From positions 27,995 to 91,994 of the forward strand of contig CAZBVO010000003.1 in assembly GCA_964495385.1 (NCBI GenBank): a stretch of DNA of 64,000 nt. Reading direction: 5' to 3'. Positions 25,016 through 32,817 of this stretch are shown piece after piece. Both the position numbers and the translations under genes were made by a program. The DNA comes from CAG-1138 sp964495385. GTDB taxonomy: Bacteria > Bacillota > Clostridia > Christensenellales > CAG-917. How positions within the stretch are numbered: the first letter of the stretch is position 1; every line of letters starts with the position of its first letter. Under the pieces are notes generated by a model. That model had not been told where the DNA came from. It ran no database searches and was given only the letters and a program-made list of their open reading frames with translations.

Positions 25016-25543
25016 ATGAAAATCGAAATTATCGGTACAAATTACACACCGACACAGACTCTCAAAAACCTTATCGAAAAAAAGGCCCAAAAACTTGAGT
25101 GCTTCTTCAAAGACGACACCACCGCAAAGTTCGTGTGCAGTCAGGCGAGAGGCAAAGAGCGTTACACTCTTGAGGCAACCATCTGGTTTAACGGTGACCT
25201 CATAAGGGTTGAGGAAGTCAGCGACAACATTTACGACAACGCCTACGCCATTTTCCCTAAAATCGAGCGTATGATAAGAAAATACCGCACCAAACTTGAC
25301 AAAAAACTTAAAGACAACGCATTTGACGGCGCAATGCCGGACGAGGATATTCCTGCAAAACGTCCGGAAGTGGCAAAGGTCAAACAGTTCGGTCTTAAAG
25401 GTTTGACCAAAGAGGAAGCAATGGCCGACCTCGAAATGAGCGGACACGATTTCTATTTGTACCTTAACGCCGACACCGGCATGGTAAACTGCGTATATCG
25501 CCGTCACGACGGGGACGTAGGTCTTATCGAGTGCATATATTAA
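25016..25543 (+). CDS. hpf: Ribosome hibernation promoting factor, long form
   Basis: 175 residues. The N-terminal domain (about 1-100) binds the decoding site, and the C-terminal domain (about 120-175, LKGLTKEEAMADLEMSGHDFYLYLN) dimerises to form 100S ribosomes. Two domains in one protein is the long form typical of Bacillota. GGAGG precedes the ATG. It stands alone between two terminators. Confidence 0.95.
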   Translation: MKIEIIGTNYTPTQTLKNLIEKKAQKLECFFKDDTTAKFVCSQARGKERYTLEATIWFNGDLIRVEEVSDNIYDNAYAIFPKIERMIRKYRTKLDKKLKDNAFDGAMPDEDIPAKRPEVAKVKQFGLKGLTKEEAMADLEMSGHDFYLYLNADTGMVNCVYRRHDGDVGLIECIY

Positions 25544-25555
25544 AATACAAACAAG

Positions 25556-25578
25556 GGGCTTCCGAGGAAGCCCTTTTT
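25556..25578 (+). terminator. Terminator after hpf
   Basis: 7-bp stem GGGCTTC / GAAGCCC followed by TTTTT. Confidence 0.82.
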
Positions 25579-25580
25579 GC

Positions 25581-25609
25581 TTGCAAAAATTGCCGTTATA
25601 TTGTATAAT
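25581..25609 (+). promoter_or_regulatory. Promoter of pgi
   Basis: TTGCAA 25581-25586, spacer 17, TATAAT 25604-25609. It is followed by an 80-base leader with two interleaved helices. Confidence 0.78.
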
Positions 25610-25618
25610 CAATATACG

Positions 25619-25674
25619 AAACGGCCGACAAAAGGAAAGTATTATAAATTTCGGCCCGTTTTAGAATACTTTTT
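25619..25674 (+). promoter_or_regulatory. pgi leader with two interleaved helices
   Basis: AAACGGCCGA (25619-25628) can pair with TCGGCCCGTTT (from 25651, one bulge). AAAGTATT (25636-25643) can pair with AATACTTT (25665-25672), which is followed by T. The pairs alternate along the RNA, so they form either a pseudoknot or two exclusive hairpins, the second terminator-like. Confidence 0.4.
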
Positions 25675-25693
25675 GACTTAAAAGGAGTTTTAA

Positions 25694-27109
25694 ATGGCAT
25701 ACAACAAAACGGAGAACCGCTTGAGGTTCGATTTCAACAATATGATGGCAAAGCAAATCGGTGCAAAGGGCTTTACGGACCGCGAGGTCAGCAAATATGC
25801 AGGCAAGGCCATGTGGGCGTTCGATTACGTTTCCCGTAACCGCGGTCGCGATATGATGGGCTGGAGCGAACTGCCTTACAATCAGGCGCAGGAAGTGGAA
25901 GAGATTTTGGCCGCAGCCAAGGACATTAGAGACAACTTCGATTATTTTGTCGTTCTGGGCATCGGCGGCAGTGCTTTGGGCCCGATAGCAACCTTTACCG
26001 CACTCAATCATTTGCACTACAACGACCTTCCTAAATACAAAAGAAAGGCCCCTAAATTTTACGTCGAGGACAACATCGATCCTGAACGTATGAACGCGCT
26101 TTTGGACGTTGTGGACGTCGAAAAAACGATGTTCAACGTCATCACAAAGTCGGGTTCTACCTCGGAAACCATGAGCCAATACCTCATTATTTCCGACATT
26201 TTGAAGCAAAAACTCGGCTCCGAATGGAACAAACACGTCATCGCAACCACCTCGGCAAACAGCGGAAATCTTATCAAAATCGCAAAAGCAGAAGGCCTCA
26301 AAACCTTCTTTATTCCGGACGGAGTGGGCGGTCGTTTCAGCGAACTTTGCCCAGTAGGTCTTTTGCCTGCCGCCGTAACCAGAATAGATATAAAAGGCTT
26401 GTTGGAAGGCGCTGCATATATGGACAAACTTTGCAGCCGCGACAACCCTGTCAAGAATCCTGCGCTTATGTCCGCAATGCTTCAATGCATGGCAATGGAA
26501 AGAGGCTGCAACATCCACGTTATGATGCCGTATTCCGACGGACTTAAATATTTTGCCGACTGGTACGCTCAACTTTGGGCGGAGAGCTTGGGCAAGGCCA
26601 CCGATTTTACGGGCAAAAAAGTTTATGCCGGACAAACTCCGGTCAAGTCGTTGGGCGTCACCGATCAGCACAGTCAGGTTCAGCTTTACACCGAAGGTCC
26701 GTTTGACAAAGTGGTTACTTTCATCGAAGTTGGCAAGTTCCGCAGCGAAGTTACCATCCCTGACGGAGCGGAGGAATATCCTAACGTAAACTTCCTTTGC
26801 GGCCACACTTTAAACGAACTTATTTCCGCCGAAAAGAAAGCCACCGAATACGCGCTTACCAAGGCAGAACGCCTCAACAACACCATTTTGATTCCTGAAA
26901 TCAACGCTTTCACGCTCGGTGAACTTATGATGTTCTTCCAACTTCAAACCGCTTACGCAGGTGCGATTTTGGGCGTAAACGCTTTCAATCAACCGGGTGT
27001 CGAGGAAGGCAAAAACGCAACTTACGCTTTGTTTGACCGCGTTGGTTACGAAGACAAGAAAAAAGAATTGCAATCCGCACCGCAAAAAGTCGACAAATAC
27101 ATTATTTAG
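25694..27109 (+). CDS. pgi: Glucose-6-phosphate isomerase
   Basis: 471 residues. Interconverts glucose-6-phosphate and fructose-6-phosphate in glycolysis. The SIS-fold signatures are clear: GIGGSALGP near residue 95, TKSGSTSET near 154, DGVGGRFSELCPVGLLPA near 212 and the C-terminal QPGVEEGK. AAAGGAG precedes the ATG. It has its own promoter and may be co-transcribed with the HD nucleotidase that follows by 8 bases. Confidence 0.95.
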   Translation: MAYNKTENRLRFDFNNMMAKQIGAKGFTDREVSKYAGKAMWAFDYVSRNRGRDMMGWSELPYNQAQEVEEILAAAKDIRDNFDYFVVLGIGGSALGPIATFTALNHLHYNDLPKYKRKAPKFYVEDNIDPERMNALLDVVDVEKTMFNVITKSGSTSETMSQYLIISDILKQKLGSEWNKHVIATTSANSGNLIKIAKAEGLKTFFIPDGVGGRFSELCPVGLLPAAVTRIDIKGLLEGAAYMDKLCSRDNPVKNPALMSAMLQCMAMERGCNIHVMMPYSDGLKYFADWYAQLWAESLGKATDFTGKKVYAGQTPVKSLGVTDQHSQVQLYTEGPFDKVVTFIEVGKFRSEVTIPDGAEEYPNVNFLCGHTLNELISAEKKATEYALTKAERLNNTILIPEINAFTLGELMMFFQLQTAYAGAILGVNAFNQPGVEEGKNATYALFDRVGYEDKKKELQSAPQKVDKYII

Positions 27110-27117
27110 GGTAAATC

Positions 27118-27702
27118 ATGAACAACAACAGCAATTTTTACGCACTTTTGAACAGAATGAAATACATCGAACGTTGGAGTTTGATGCGCAATTCCGTTCC
27201 GGACAATCTTATCGAGCACAGCTATCAGGTTGCATACATTACACAGGCGTTGTGCCTTATTCGCAACAAACTTTACGGCGGCAACGTAAACGTTGAAAAA
27301 GCGGTTTCGATTGCACTTTTCCACGATGCCAGCGAGGTTATAACCGGCGATATGCCGACACCGATAAAGTATAACAATCCGAAGATCGAACATGCTTATA
27401 AGGAGATGGAAGCTCTTGCCGAAAACAATCTGCTTGAAATGCTTCCTGACTTTTTGCGTGATTATTACGCGGAGCTTATTTCGCCGGACACCGATTCGGA
27501 CGAATACAAACTCGTGAAATATGCCGACAAACTGGCGGCGTATCTTAAATGCGAGGAAGAAATGAATGCGGGTAATAAGGAGTATTCCGTTGCAAGGGAC
27601 ACCACCTTTGCGACGCTTTGCGTCCTCGGTGCGCCCGAAGTAAAATACTTCCTCGACAATTTTACAAACGGTTTTTTCAAGCCGCTTGACGTCTTGAAAT
27701 AA
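27118..27702 (+). CDS. yfbR: YfbR-type HD-domain 5'-deoxynucleotidase
   Basis: 194 residues. HD-domain phosphatase acting on deoxynucleoside monophosphates. The family pattern RWSLMRNSVPDNLIEHSYQVA holds the first metal His, FHDASEVITGDMPTPIKY holds the HD pair, and VKYADKLAAYL supplies the last Asp. Length matches E. coli YfbR (199). It follows pgi closely and precedes a membrane protein. Confidence 0.88.
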   Translation: MNNNSNFYALLNRMKYIERWSLMRNSVPDNLIEHSYQVAYITQALCLIRNKLYGGNVNVEKAVSIALFHDASEVITGDMPTPIKYNNPKIEHAYKEMEALAENNLLEMLPDFLRDYYAELISPDTDSDEYKLVKYADKLAAYLKCEEEMNAGNKEYSVARDTTFATLCVLGAPEVKYFLDNFTNGFFKPLDVLK

Positions 27703-27718
27703 AACCGAAGGAGGTTTT

Positions 27719-28459
27719 ATGAAACTTACTAAACTTTTGGGGCTTATAACTGTTGTGGTTATAGTTGTGTTTGCCCTTACCGCTTTTTTGGTCATCAAAC
27801 ACGACATCGAAAGCGAACAGGAGCCTGTCCCGAGGGGCATCAGAGCTTTGGAAAGTCAGGAACGTTATTACACGGACGAGGGCGGTACGCTTACTTTCGG
27901 TTACGTTTCGAAAAAAGACGGTACGGCCGACACCCTCAACCGCACGCAAAAAACGTTTACTTACATTTTGAACGAAGTTGAAAAGTCGGGCACTGTCGAA
28001 TACGAAGCAAGTTCGGGCACGTTGACCTTTACCGTAACGCAGAATGGAAGCGAAGTGTATCTCGGTTCGTTGTCGGGCAAATCGTTTAGTTTCAGAGGCA
28101 CGGATTTTCAGCTGTCGCAGGACGCAAACGAGAAATATCAGTACGCAGGCGAGCAGCTTTCGGTGGGTTTCGGCAAGGTATTTAATGCGATATTTATGAT
28201 TGTTGCACTTATTTACTACGTAATCAACCTTGCAATATTCTTCGTATCCTATACCGCCAACTTGAAAGGCAAGGCCGGCCTCGGCATTCTCATTATCGTG
28301 CTTGCCGCAATAACTTCCGGTTTGGAAATTGCATTGGCTTCTACGATGAATTCGTGGGGATGGATTTTGTTTGTGGTGATAAACGTTATGGAAGTGGTGT
28401 ACGTCATACTTTCCAGAAGAGACATGGTTGCAAACCGCAATTTAATTTCCGCCAAGTAG
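27719..28459 (+). CDS. Membrane protein of unknown function
   Basis: 246 residues. One N-terminal membrane segment (about 5-27), a beta-rich extracytoplasmic part (about 30-155, with repeated short strands such as GTVEYEASSGTLTFTVTQNG) and three C-terminal membrane segments (about 158-182, 190-210, 214-234). GGAGG precedes the ATG. No recognised family. It follows yfbR by 16 bases and could share its transcript. Confidence 0.75.
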   Translation: MKLTKLLGLITVVVIVVFALTAFLVIKHDIESEQEPVPRGIRALESQERYYTDEGGTLTFGYVSKKDGTADTLNRTQKTFTYILNEVEKSGTVEYEASSGTLTFTVTQNGSEVYLGSLSGKSFSFRGTDFQLSQDANEKYQYAGEQLSVGFGKVFNAIFMIVALIYYVINLAIFFVSYTANLKGKAGLGILIIVLAAITSGLEIALASTMNSWGWILFVVINVMEVVYVILSRRDMVANRNLISAK

Positions 28460-28489
28460 TTGACAAACGCCGAACGTTTGCTGTATCAT
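28460..28489 (+). promoter_or_regulatory. Promoter of the thiT transcript
   Basis: TTGACA 28460-28465, spacer 18, TATCAT 28484-28489, directly after the stop of the preceding gene. Confidence 0.75.
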
Positions 28490-28523
28490 AAAAATAGGCC
28501 GAAAGGTCAATAAATAAATATGT

Positions 28524-28600
28524 TTATCGGGGTGCCGCTTTTGCGGCTGAGATTATACCCATTGAACCTGTCGGGTTAGGACCTGCGTAGGGAATTAAGC
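28524..28600 (+). promoter_or_regulatory. TPP riboswitch (THI element)
   Basis: Conserved blocks in order: TATCGGGGTGCC, GCGGCTGAGATTATACCC, TTGAACCTG, and GGACCTGCGTAGGGAATTA. Binds thiamine pyrophosphate. A terminator follows, and the controlled gene is a thiamine transporter. Confidence 0.96.
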
Positions 28601-28609
28601 GTGTAATTT

Positions 28610-28636
28610 AGCCCCGTGTATTACGGGGCTTTTTTC
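28610..28636 (+). terminator. TPP riboswitch terminator
   Basis: 8-bp stem AGCCCCGT / ACGGGGCT with a 5-base loop, then TTTTT. Confidence 0.85.
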
Positions 28637-28677
28637 GTGGTATGCGGGGGACTGATTCGGTAAACAGAGGAGGACAA

Positions 28678-29382
28678 ATGTTTTTCAATCTCGTTTGTTC
28701 GGGCGGTTTTAAATTCAAAAAGCCCGAATTCGACTTCAACGACCTCAACAGCAATTTGTACGTTGCGTTGACCGTCGTGACGGCAGTGTTGCTGTTGGCT
28801 GTGCTGTTTTTTGTCAGCGGAAAGGAAAAAAACACCGCAGGAAAAACTCGCATGATGGCTTTTGCCGGCGTATCTATCGCGCTTGGTTCGGTGCTAAGCC
28901 TTATAAGATTGTGGCGAATGCCTCTCGGCGGTTCGATAACCCCGGCAAGCATGCTTCCGCTGGCAATCTTCGCCTTTGCGTTCGGACCTAAAAAGGGCGT
29001 TCTGGTGAGCTTTGTTTACGGACTTTTGCAGGTTCTTTTGGGCGGTTGGGTTGTGCATCCGTTGCAACTGTTGCTCGATTATCCGCTCGCATACGCCATG
29101 ATAGGTCTTTCGGGTGTGTTTTACAAAAGCAAAAACCGCTGGATGTGGCTTGTCGCTTTTACCATCGGCGTTGTTGCAAGATACTTAATGCACGTCTTAA
29201 GCGGCGTTGCTTTTTGGGACGTTATGGGTTACGATGCGGCAGGTTTCGGATACAAACTTACCTATTCGTTGGGCTACAATTCCTATCTTTTCGTGGACGG
29301 AGCAATCGCTGCGGCACTTATGGCAGTGTTGCTCACAAACAAAAGTTTTGTCGGACTTATCAAGTCCGTCGATCAAAAATAA
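28678..29382 (+). CDS. thiT: Thiamine ECF transporter S component ThiT
   Basis: 234 residues from the ATG at 28678, with GAGGAGG upstream. Membrane substrate-binding subunit that works with a shared ECF energising module, not in this window. One N-terminal membrane segment is followed by the ThiT core. The family motifs PLGGSITPASMLPL, GPKKGVLVSFVYGLLQ and DYPLAYAMIGLSG are present. It lies behind a TPP riboswitch, which fits. The extra N-terminal segment of about 60 residues is longer than in Lactococcus ThiT (182 residues). Confidence 0.93.
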   Translation: MFFNLVCSGGFKFKKPEFDFNDLNSNLYVALTVVTAVLLLAVLFFVSGKEKNTAGKTRMMAFAGVSIALGSVLSLIRLWRMPLGGSITPASMLPLAIFAFAFGPKKGVLVSFVYGLLQVLLGGWVVHPLQLLLDYPLAYAMIGLSGVFYKSKNRWMWLVAFTIGVVARYLMHVLSGVAFWDVMGYDAAGFGYKLTYSLGYNSYLFVDGAIAAALMAVLLTNKSFVGLIKSVDQK

Positions 29383-29396
29383 CCGTATACGGTGCG

Positions 29397-29425
29397 CCCT
29401 CGCGTTTGCGGGGGCTTTTTTGTTT
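29397..29425 (+). terminator. Terminator after thiT
   Basis: CCCTCGC / GCGGGGG hairpin with a GTTT loop (G-T pair in the stem), followed by CTTTTTT. Confidence 0.65.
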
Positions 29426-29452
29426 GCATTGTGGGAAGAAGAATGGTATAAT
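29424..29452 (+). promoter_or_regulatory. Promoter of the MalK-like ATPase gene
   Basis: TTGCAT 29424-29429, spacer 17, TATAAT 29447-29452. Confidence 0.72.
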
Positions 29453-29528
29453 ACAAAAGTGAAATGCGCACGTTTAAGGTTTTTTGGCTATAGCCGAAAA
29501 TAAGTGCCGACGTTTGCAGGTGAATTTT

Positions 29529-30605
29529 ATGAAACTCGAAGTCGAAAAACTCAATTTAAAATATCCTTCTGCCGAAAAGGCTTTGTCCGACGTTTCGTTT
29601 GAAACGGGCGGAGTTTTGGCTATAGTCGGCGGCGAGGGAAGCGGAAAAACGTCGCTTTTAAGGAGCATCGCCGGGCTGGAACGCTCGAGCGGACTTGTTT
29701 TGCTGGACGGCGCAGACGTTGCAAAAATAAACGCAAAAGACAGGGATTTTCAGTTATTTTTTGAAAATTTTACTGTTTTTAACCAAAAAACCGTTTACAA
29801 AAACCTTGCTTATCCGCTGGAAATACGGGGATATAAAAAGGGAGAAATTTCAAAAACGGTTTTGGATGTCGCATTAAAATTCGGCCTTTACGACGTTTTG
29901 GAACTTAAAGCGAAAAAACTTAACGAGCAGGAAAAACGCCGAGTCGCGTTGGCCAGACTGTTTGTGCGAGACGCATCCGTTACGCTTTTGGACGACGTTT
30001 TAAAGCACTTTTCGGGCAAAGATCTCGAGCAGGCAAAACGAGGCTTAAAGGAGTTGATAAAAACTCGGAAGGGCGTTGTTTTGTATGCCGCTTCAAATTT
30101 GTCGGAAGCGTTCGAGGTTGCGGACGAGGCGCTTGTTTTAAGCGGCGGTCAGGTGAAACAGCAAGGCGATATGCTTACGCTGTACAACAATCCTAAATGG
30201 GTTGGCGTTGCAAAAGCGTTTGGCGATTACAATGCGGTCAAAACGGTTTTGACCGAAGAGGACGGCAGGCTTTACGTTTTAGTTTTCGGGCAAAAAATTC
30301 TTTTGCCTTTCGGGAAGGAGAAGCTTCTTTCCGAGGACTACGTCGGCCGAGAAATTCTGGTCGGCTTCCACTTTACAGACGCTGTTGCCGAATTTGTTGA
30401 CGATACAAATTGTGACGAAAAAACCGTCAAAATTTCTGAATTTTTGAACAAAAAAGGCTTTTTCCTTGCAAAAATCGATACGCAAGACGAGGCGGTTTAC
30501 GTCCGTTCGGACACAAAAGCCGAGGGAAGTTGCAGGGTGAACGTTCGCTCGGATGCTTTGCGACTTTTTGACGTTTGTTCCGAAGGAAGCATTCTGTTTG
30601 ATTGA
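29529..30605 (+). CDS. Degenerate MalK/UgpC-type ABC ATPase
   Basis: 358 residues: ABC ATPase domain (1-230) and a TOBE-like C-terminal part. The P-loop GGEGSGKTS (34-42) is intact. The other catalytic motifs are not: the Q-loop Gln is Glu79, the LSGGQ signature reads LNEQE (131-135), the catalytic Glu after Walker B is Asp156 (TLLDD) and the H-loop His is Ser189. It may bind ATP but hydrolyse it poorly or not at all. No permease or binding protein is nearby. It has its own promoter. The frame is intact, so it is not a plain pseudogene. Confidence 0.8.
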   Translation: MKLEVEKLNLKYPSAEKALSDVSFETGGVLAIVGGEGSGKTSLLRSIAGLERSSGLVLLDGADVAKINAKDRDFQLFFENFTVFNQKTVYKNLAYPLEIRGYKKGEISKTVLDVALKFGLYDVLELKAKKLNEQEKRRVALARLFVRDASVTLLDDVLKHFSGKDLEQAKRGLKELIKTRKGVVLYAASNLSEAFEVADEALVLSGGQVKQQGDMLTLYNNPKWVGVAKAFGDYNAVKTVLTEEDGRLYVLVFGQKILLPFGKEKLLSEDYVGREILVGFHFTDAVAEFVDDTNCDEKTVKISEFLNKKGFFLAKIDTQDEAVYVRSDTKAEGSCRVNVRSDALRLFDVCSEGSILFD

Positions 30606-30630
30606 CAAGCGTGTGCAATAATGTTAAAAT
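30602..30630 (+). promoter_or_regulatory. Promoter of the regulator/ECF-S transcript
   Basis: TTGACA 30602-30607 (overlapping the preceding stop codon), spacer 17, TAAAAT 30625-30630. Confidence 0.8.
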
Positions 30631-30633
30631 GAT

Positions 30634-30736
30634 TTCAGATCCCGAATCGATGACACAGTCGGAGAGTAAGCATCTGCAATAAATTCGTTAGGATAGTTTT
30701 GTAGTGCGATTTTTTGGGATCGCACTATTTTATTTT
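30634..30736 (+). promoter_or_regulatory. Unassigned structured leader with terminator (candidate riboswitch)
   Basis: About 100 transcribed bases ahead of the first gene. CAGAT (30636-30640) pairs with ATCTG (30672-30676), and inside it CCGA (30642-30645) with TCGG (30659-30662). A 9-bp terminator TAGTGCGAT / ATCGCACTA (30702-30727) with TTTTATTTT follows. GATCCC (30638-30643) could instead pair with GGGATC (30716-30721), which overlaps the terminator's 3' arm. This is attenuator logic, but I cannot place it in a known class. Confidence 0.6.
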
Positions 30737-30747
30737 CGGAGGACAAA

Positions 30748-31002
30748 ATGAAAAGAATAGGAGTTGTCGGCATCGTTATCGAAGGCAACCGCGACGTTGC
30801 AATGGAAGTGCAAAAGATATTGTCGGAATACGGCGACATCATTTTGGGACGAATGGGAATACCTGATCGTGAGGACGACATAAGTGCCATAAGCCTTATA
30901 GTCAAGGGCGAAGGCGAAAAGATAAGCGCGCTCACGGGCAAGCTCGGTCGCTTGGAAAGAGTTAACGTAAAATCCGCCTTAACGGGCGTTGAAATCGAAT
31001 AA
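30748..31002 (+). CDS. TM1266-type ACT-like regulator (iron-only hydrogenase system family)
   Basis: 84 residues, an ACT-like ferredoxin fold. The pattern KRIGVVGIVIEGNRDVAMEVQ, EYGDIILGRMGIP and ISALTGKLGRL is that of the TM1266 family, annotated as a putative iron-only hydrogenase system regulator. No hydrogenase or maturation gene is in the window. GGAGG precedes the ATG. It is followed after 12 bases by an ECF S component, so the two probably share the leader. Confidence 0.82.
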   Translation: MKRIGVVGIVIEGNRDVAMEVQKILSEYGDIILGRMGIPDREDDISAISLIVKGEGEKISALTGKLGRLERVNVKSALTGVEIE

Positions 31003-31014
31003 GAGGGGACAAAA

Positions 31015-31566
31015 ATGAACGAAAAAACAAAATTTATTGCCCGCACGGGCGTGTTGATTGCGCTTGCCGCAGCATTTCAAATCGTATTCAGTCTGCTTCC
31101 GTTGGGAGCGGTTCTAAAAACCGTAATTTTGGGAGCTATGGTAAACCTCGTGTTGTACGTTGCCGTTGTTTCCGTGGGGCCGATTTCGGCGACCGTAATT
31201 TCTTTCGTAACGCCGGTGGTTGCGTTTTTGACGGGCAAACTGCCGCTTGCGGTGCTTATTCCGTTTGTGGGATTGGGCAACCTTGTTATGGTTTGGACGT
31301 ATTGGCTTATACGCAAAAATCAAAAGCAACTGTGGGATTACGTAGGCCTCGGCGTGTCGGCTGTCGTCAAGTTTGCGGCCATGCAACTTATGATTTCCTT
31401 TATCGTGCCGTCCCTTCCGGGCGTAAAACCTAAGATGGTCGAATCGCTGTCGCTGACTTGGAGCTATCCGCAACTTCTGGCGGCCCTTGCAGGTGCCGCG
31501 ATAAGCGTGGGCGTGGTTAAAGCGTTGTCGGGCACGGGTGTTTTGGTTTCACAAAAAAGCGAATAA
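31015..31566 (+). CDS. ECF-type transporter S component, substrate unknown
   Basis: 183 residues, about five to six membrane segments. The start TKFIARTGVLIALAAAFQIVF is typical of S components. Charged loops are few, and no substrate-specific motif (RibU, ThiT, BioY, FolT) is recognised. It pairs with the TM1266-like regulator behind a structured leader, so the ligand of that leader may point to the transported compound. GAGGGG precedes the ATG. Confidence 0.75.
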   Translation: MNEKTKFIARTGVLIALAAAFQIVFSLLPLGAVLKTVILGAMVNLVLYVAVVSVGPISATVISFVTPVVAFLTGKLPLAVLIPFVGLGNLVMVWTYWLIRKNQKQLWDYVGLGVSAVVKFAAMQLMISFIVPSLPGVKPKMVESLSLTWSYPQLLAALAGAAISVGVVKALSGTGVLVSQKSE

Positions 31567-31701
31567 CGAAAAACAGAGGAGCGAAGCGTTTGTTTCGCTC
31601 CTATTTTTGTTTTTATTCCGAAAACCGTCCCGAAGGTTTGACAACTCGCAAAATAAAATATATCATTATTATATCATATCATAGTGTGGGAGTGTGCGGT
31701 T

Positions 31702-32193
31702 TTGATTATTTTGGGCATTGACCCCGGTTTCGGAATAGTGGGCTACGGCGTCATTAAGGCCGAACGCGGTAATTACGAAGTTTTGGATTACGGCGCAATA
31801 GAGACGCCCAAAAACGAGCGATTGCCGGTCAGGCTTGCCATGATCGAAAGTTGCATCAAACAGCTTTTGGAGCATTACAAACCCGACGAAATAGCGGTTG
31901 AGGAGCTGTTTTTTACAAAAAACATCACCACGGGTATCGCCGTTGCCGAAGCAAGGGGAGTTATTCTTCTTACTTGCATCAAGCACACGGGCAAGCTTTA
32001 CGAATACACCCCGATGCAGATAAAGCAAGCCATAACGGGCTACGGCAATGCCGAAAAACGGCAGGTTCAGCAAATGGTCAAAACGCTTTTGAAGCTGGAC
32101 AAAATTCCTAAGCCCGACGATGCCGCCGACGCTTTGGCCGCCGCATTGACTCACGCTCAAACCAACCGACTTTCGGATTTGTTTCACATTTAG
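31702..32193 (+). CDS. ruvC: Holliday junction resolvase RuvC
   Basis: 163 residues from the TTG at 31702, which has GGAG 9 bases upstream and gives IILGIDPGFGIVGYG. A GTG six codons upstream is the alternative. Catalytic acids: the first Asp in GIDPG, Glu in AVEELFF, and the C-terminal DDAADALAAALTH pair. It begins the conserved ruvC-ruvA-ruvB-queA-tgt run. AT-rich sequence with TATATCAT-like repeats lies upstream. Confidence 0.93.
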   Translation: MIILGIDPGFGIVGYGVIKAERGNYEVLDYGAIETPKNERLPVRLAMIESCIKQLLEHYKPDEIAVEELFFTKNITTGIAVAEARGVILLTCIKHTGKLYEYTPMQIKQAITGYGNAEKRQVQQMVKTLLKLDKIPKPDDAADALAAALTHAQTNRLSDLFHI

Positions 32194-32202
32194 GAGAAAA
32201 TC

Positions 32203-32805
32203 ATGTATTCATACATCATCGGAAAAGTTGCCCTTGCCGAAGGGACCACGGTTATTTTGGAAAACAACGGCATAGGCTATCAGATATTTTGCTCGACAAA
32301 AGCCGTCGATGCCTTAAGGGGTGCAAAAGAAGCGAAATTGCACACCTATCTTCACGTCAAGGAAGACACTTTTTGCCTGTACGGTTTTTTGACCGAGGAA
32401 GAACGTGCAATATTTTTGAAACTTATTTCCATAAGCGGAATAGGCCCGAAAATGAGTTTGCAGATTTTGTCCGGCATGGACGAAAAAACTTTGGCAATAA
32501 GCATCGTTACCGGCGACAGCAAGGCTTTGTCTAAGCTGAAAGGCGTCGGCAAAAAGACTGCCGAGCGCATCATTTTGGAACTTCGCGAAAGCATCAACGC
32601 CGAGCAGACCGAGGCTATGGAGGCCGAAGGCAAAACCGCCGACAAGGTCAAACGCGAACCGATGTCGGAAGTGGAAAAGGACACTATTTCGCTGTTGCAA
32701 TCGTTGGGAGTTCCGAAGGCAAGGGCGGAAAAGGCGGTTGCGGAAGCAATGCAGCAGGCATCTTCATTGGAAGACGTGGCAAAACTTGCGTTGAAAAATC
32801 TTTAA
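32203..32805 (+). CDS. ruvA: Holliday junction DNA helicase subunit RuvA
   Basis: 200 residues. Tetramer that grips the four-way junction and loads RuvB. N-terminal OB fold (MYSYIIGKVA...), two helix-hairpin-helix motifs (ISGIGPKMSL near 75 and LKGVGKKTAERI near 110) and a C-terminal RuvB-contact domain (LLQSLGVPKARAEKAVAEAM). AGGAG precedes the ATG, 9 bases after ruvC. Confidence 0.96.
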   Translation: MYSYIIGKVALAEGTTVILENNGIGYQIFCSTKAVDALRGAKEAKLHTYLHVKEDTFCLYGFLTEEERAIFLKLISISGIGPKMSLQILSGMDEKTLAISIVTGDSKALSKLKGVGKKTAERIILELRESINAEQTEAMEAEGKTADKVKREPMSEVEKDTISLLQSLGVPKARAEKAVAEAMQQASSLEDVAKLALKNL

Positions 32806-32817
32806 GGACGTTTATTT

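Noticed and set aside
29529..30605. ABC ATPase as a plain pseudogene
   Set aside because: The frame is full length, with a promoter and ribosome-binding site, so only its motifs are degenerate.
30661..30700. Tetrahydrofolate riboswitch
   Set aside because: Only GGAGAGTA resembles the known element; the leader is too short and the rest of the consensus is missing.
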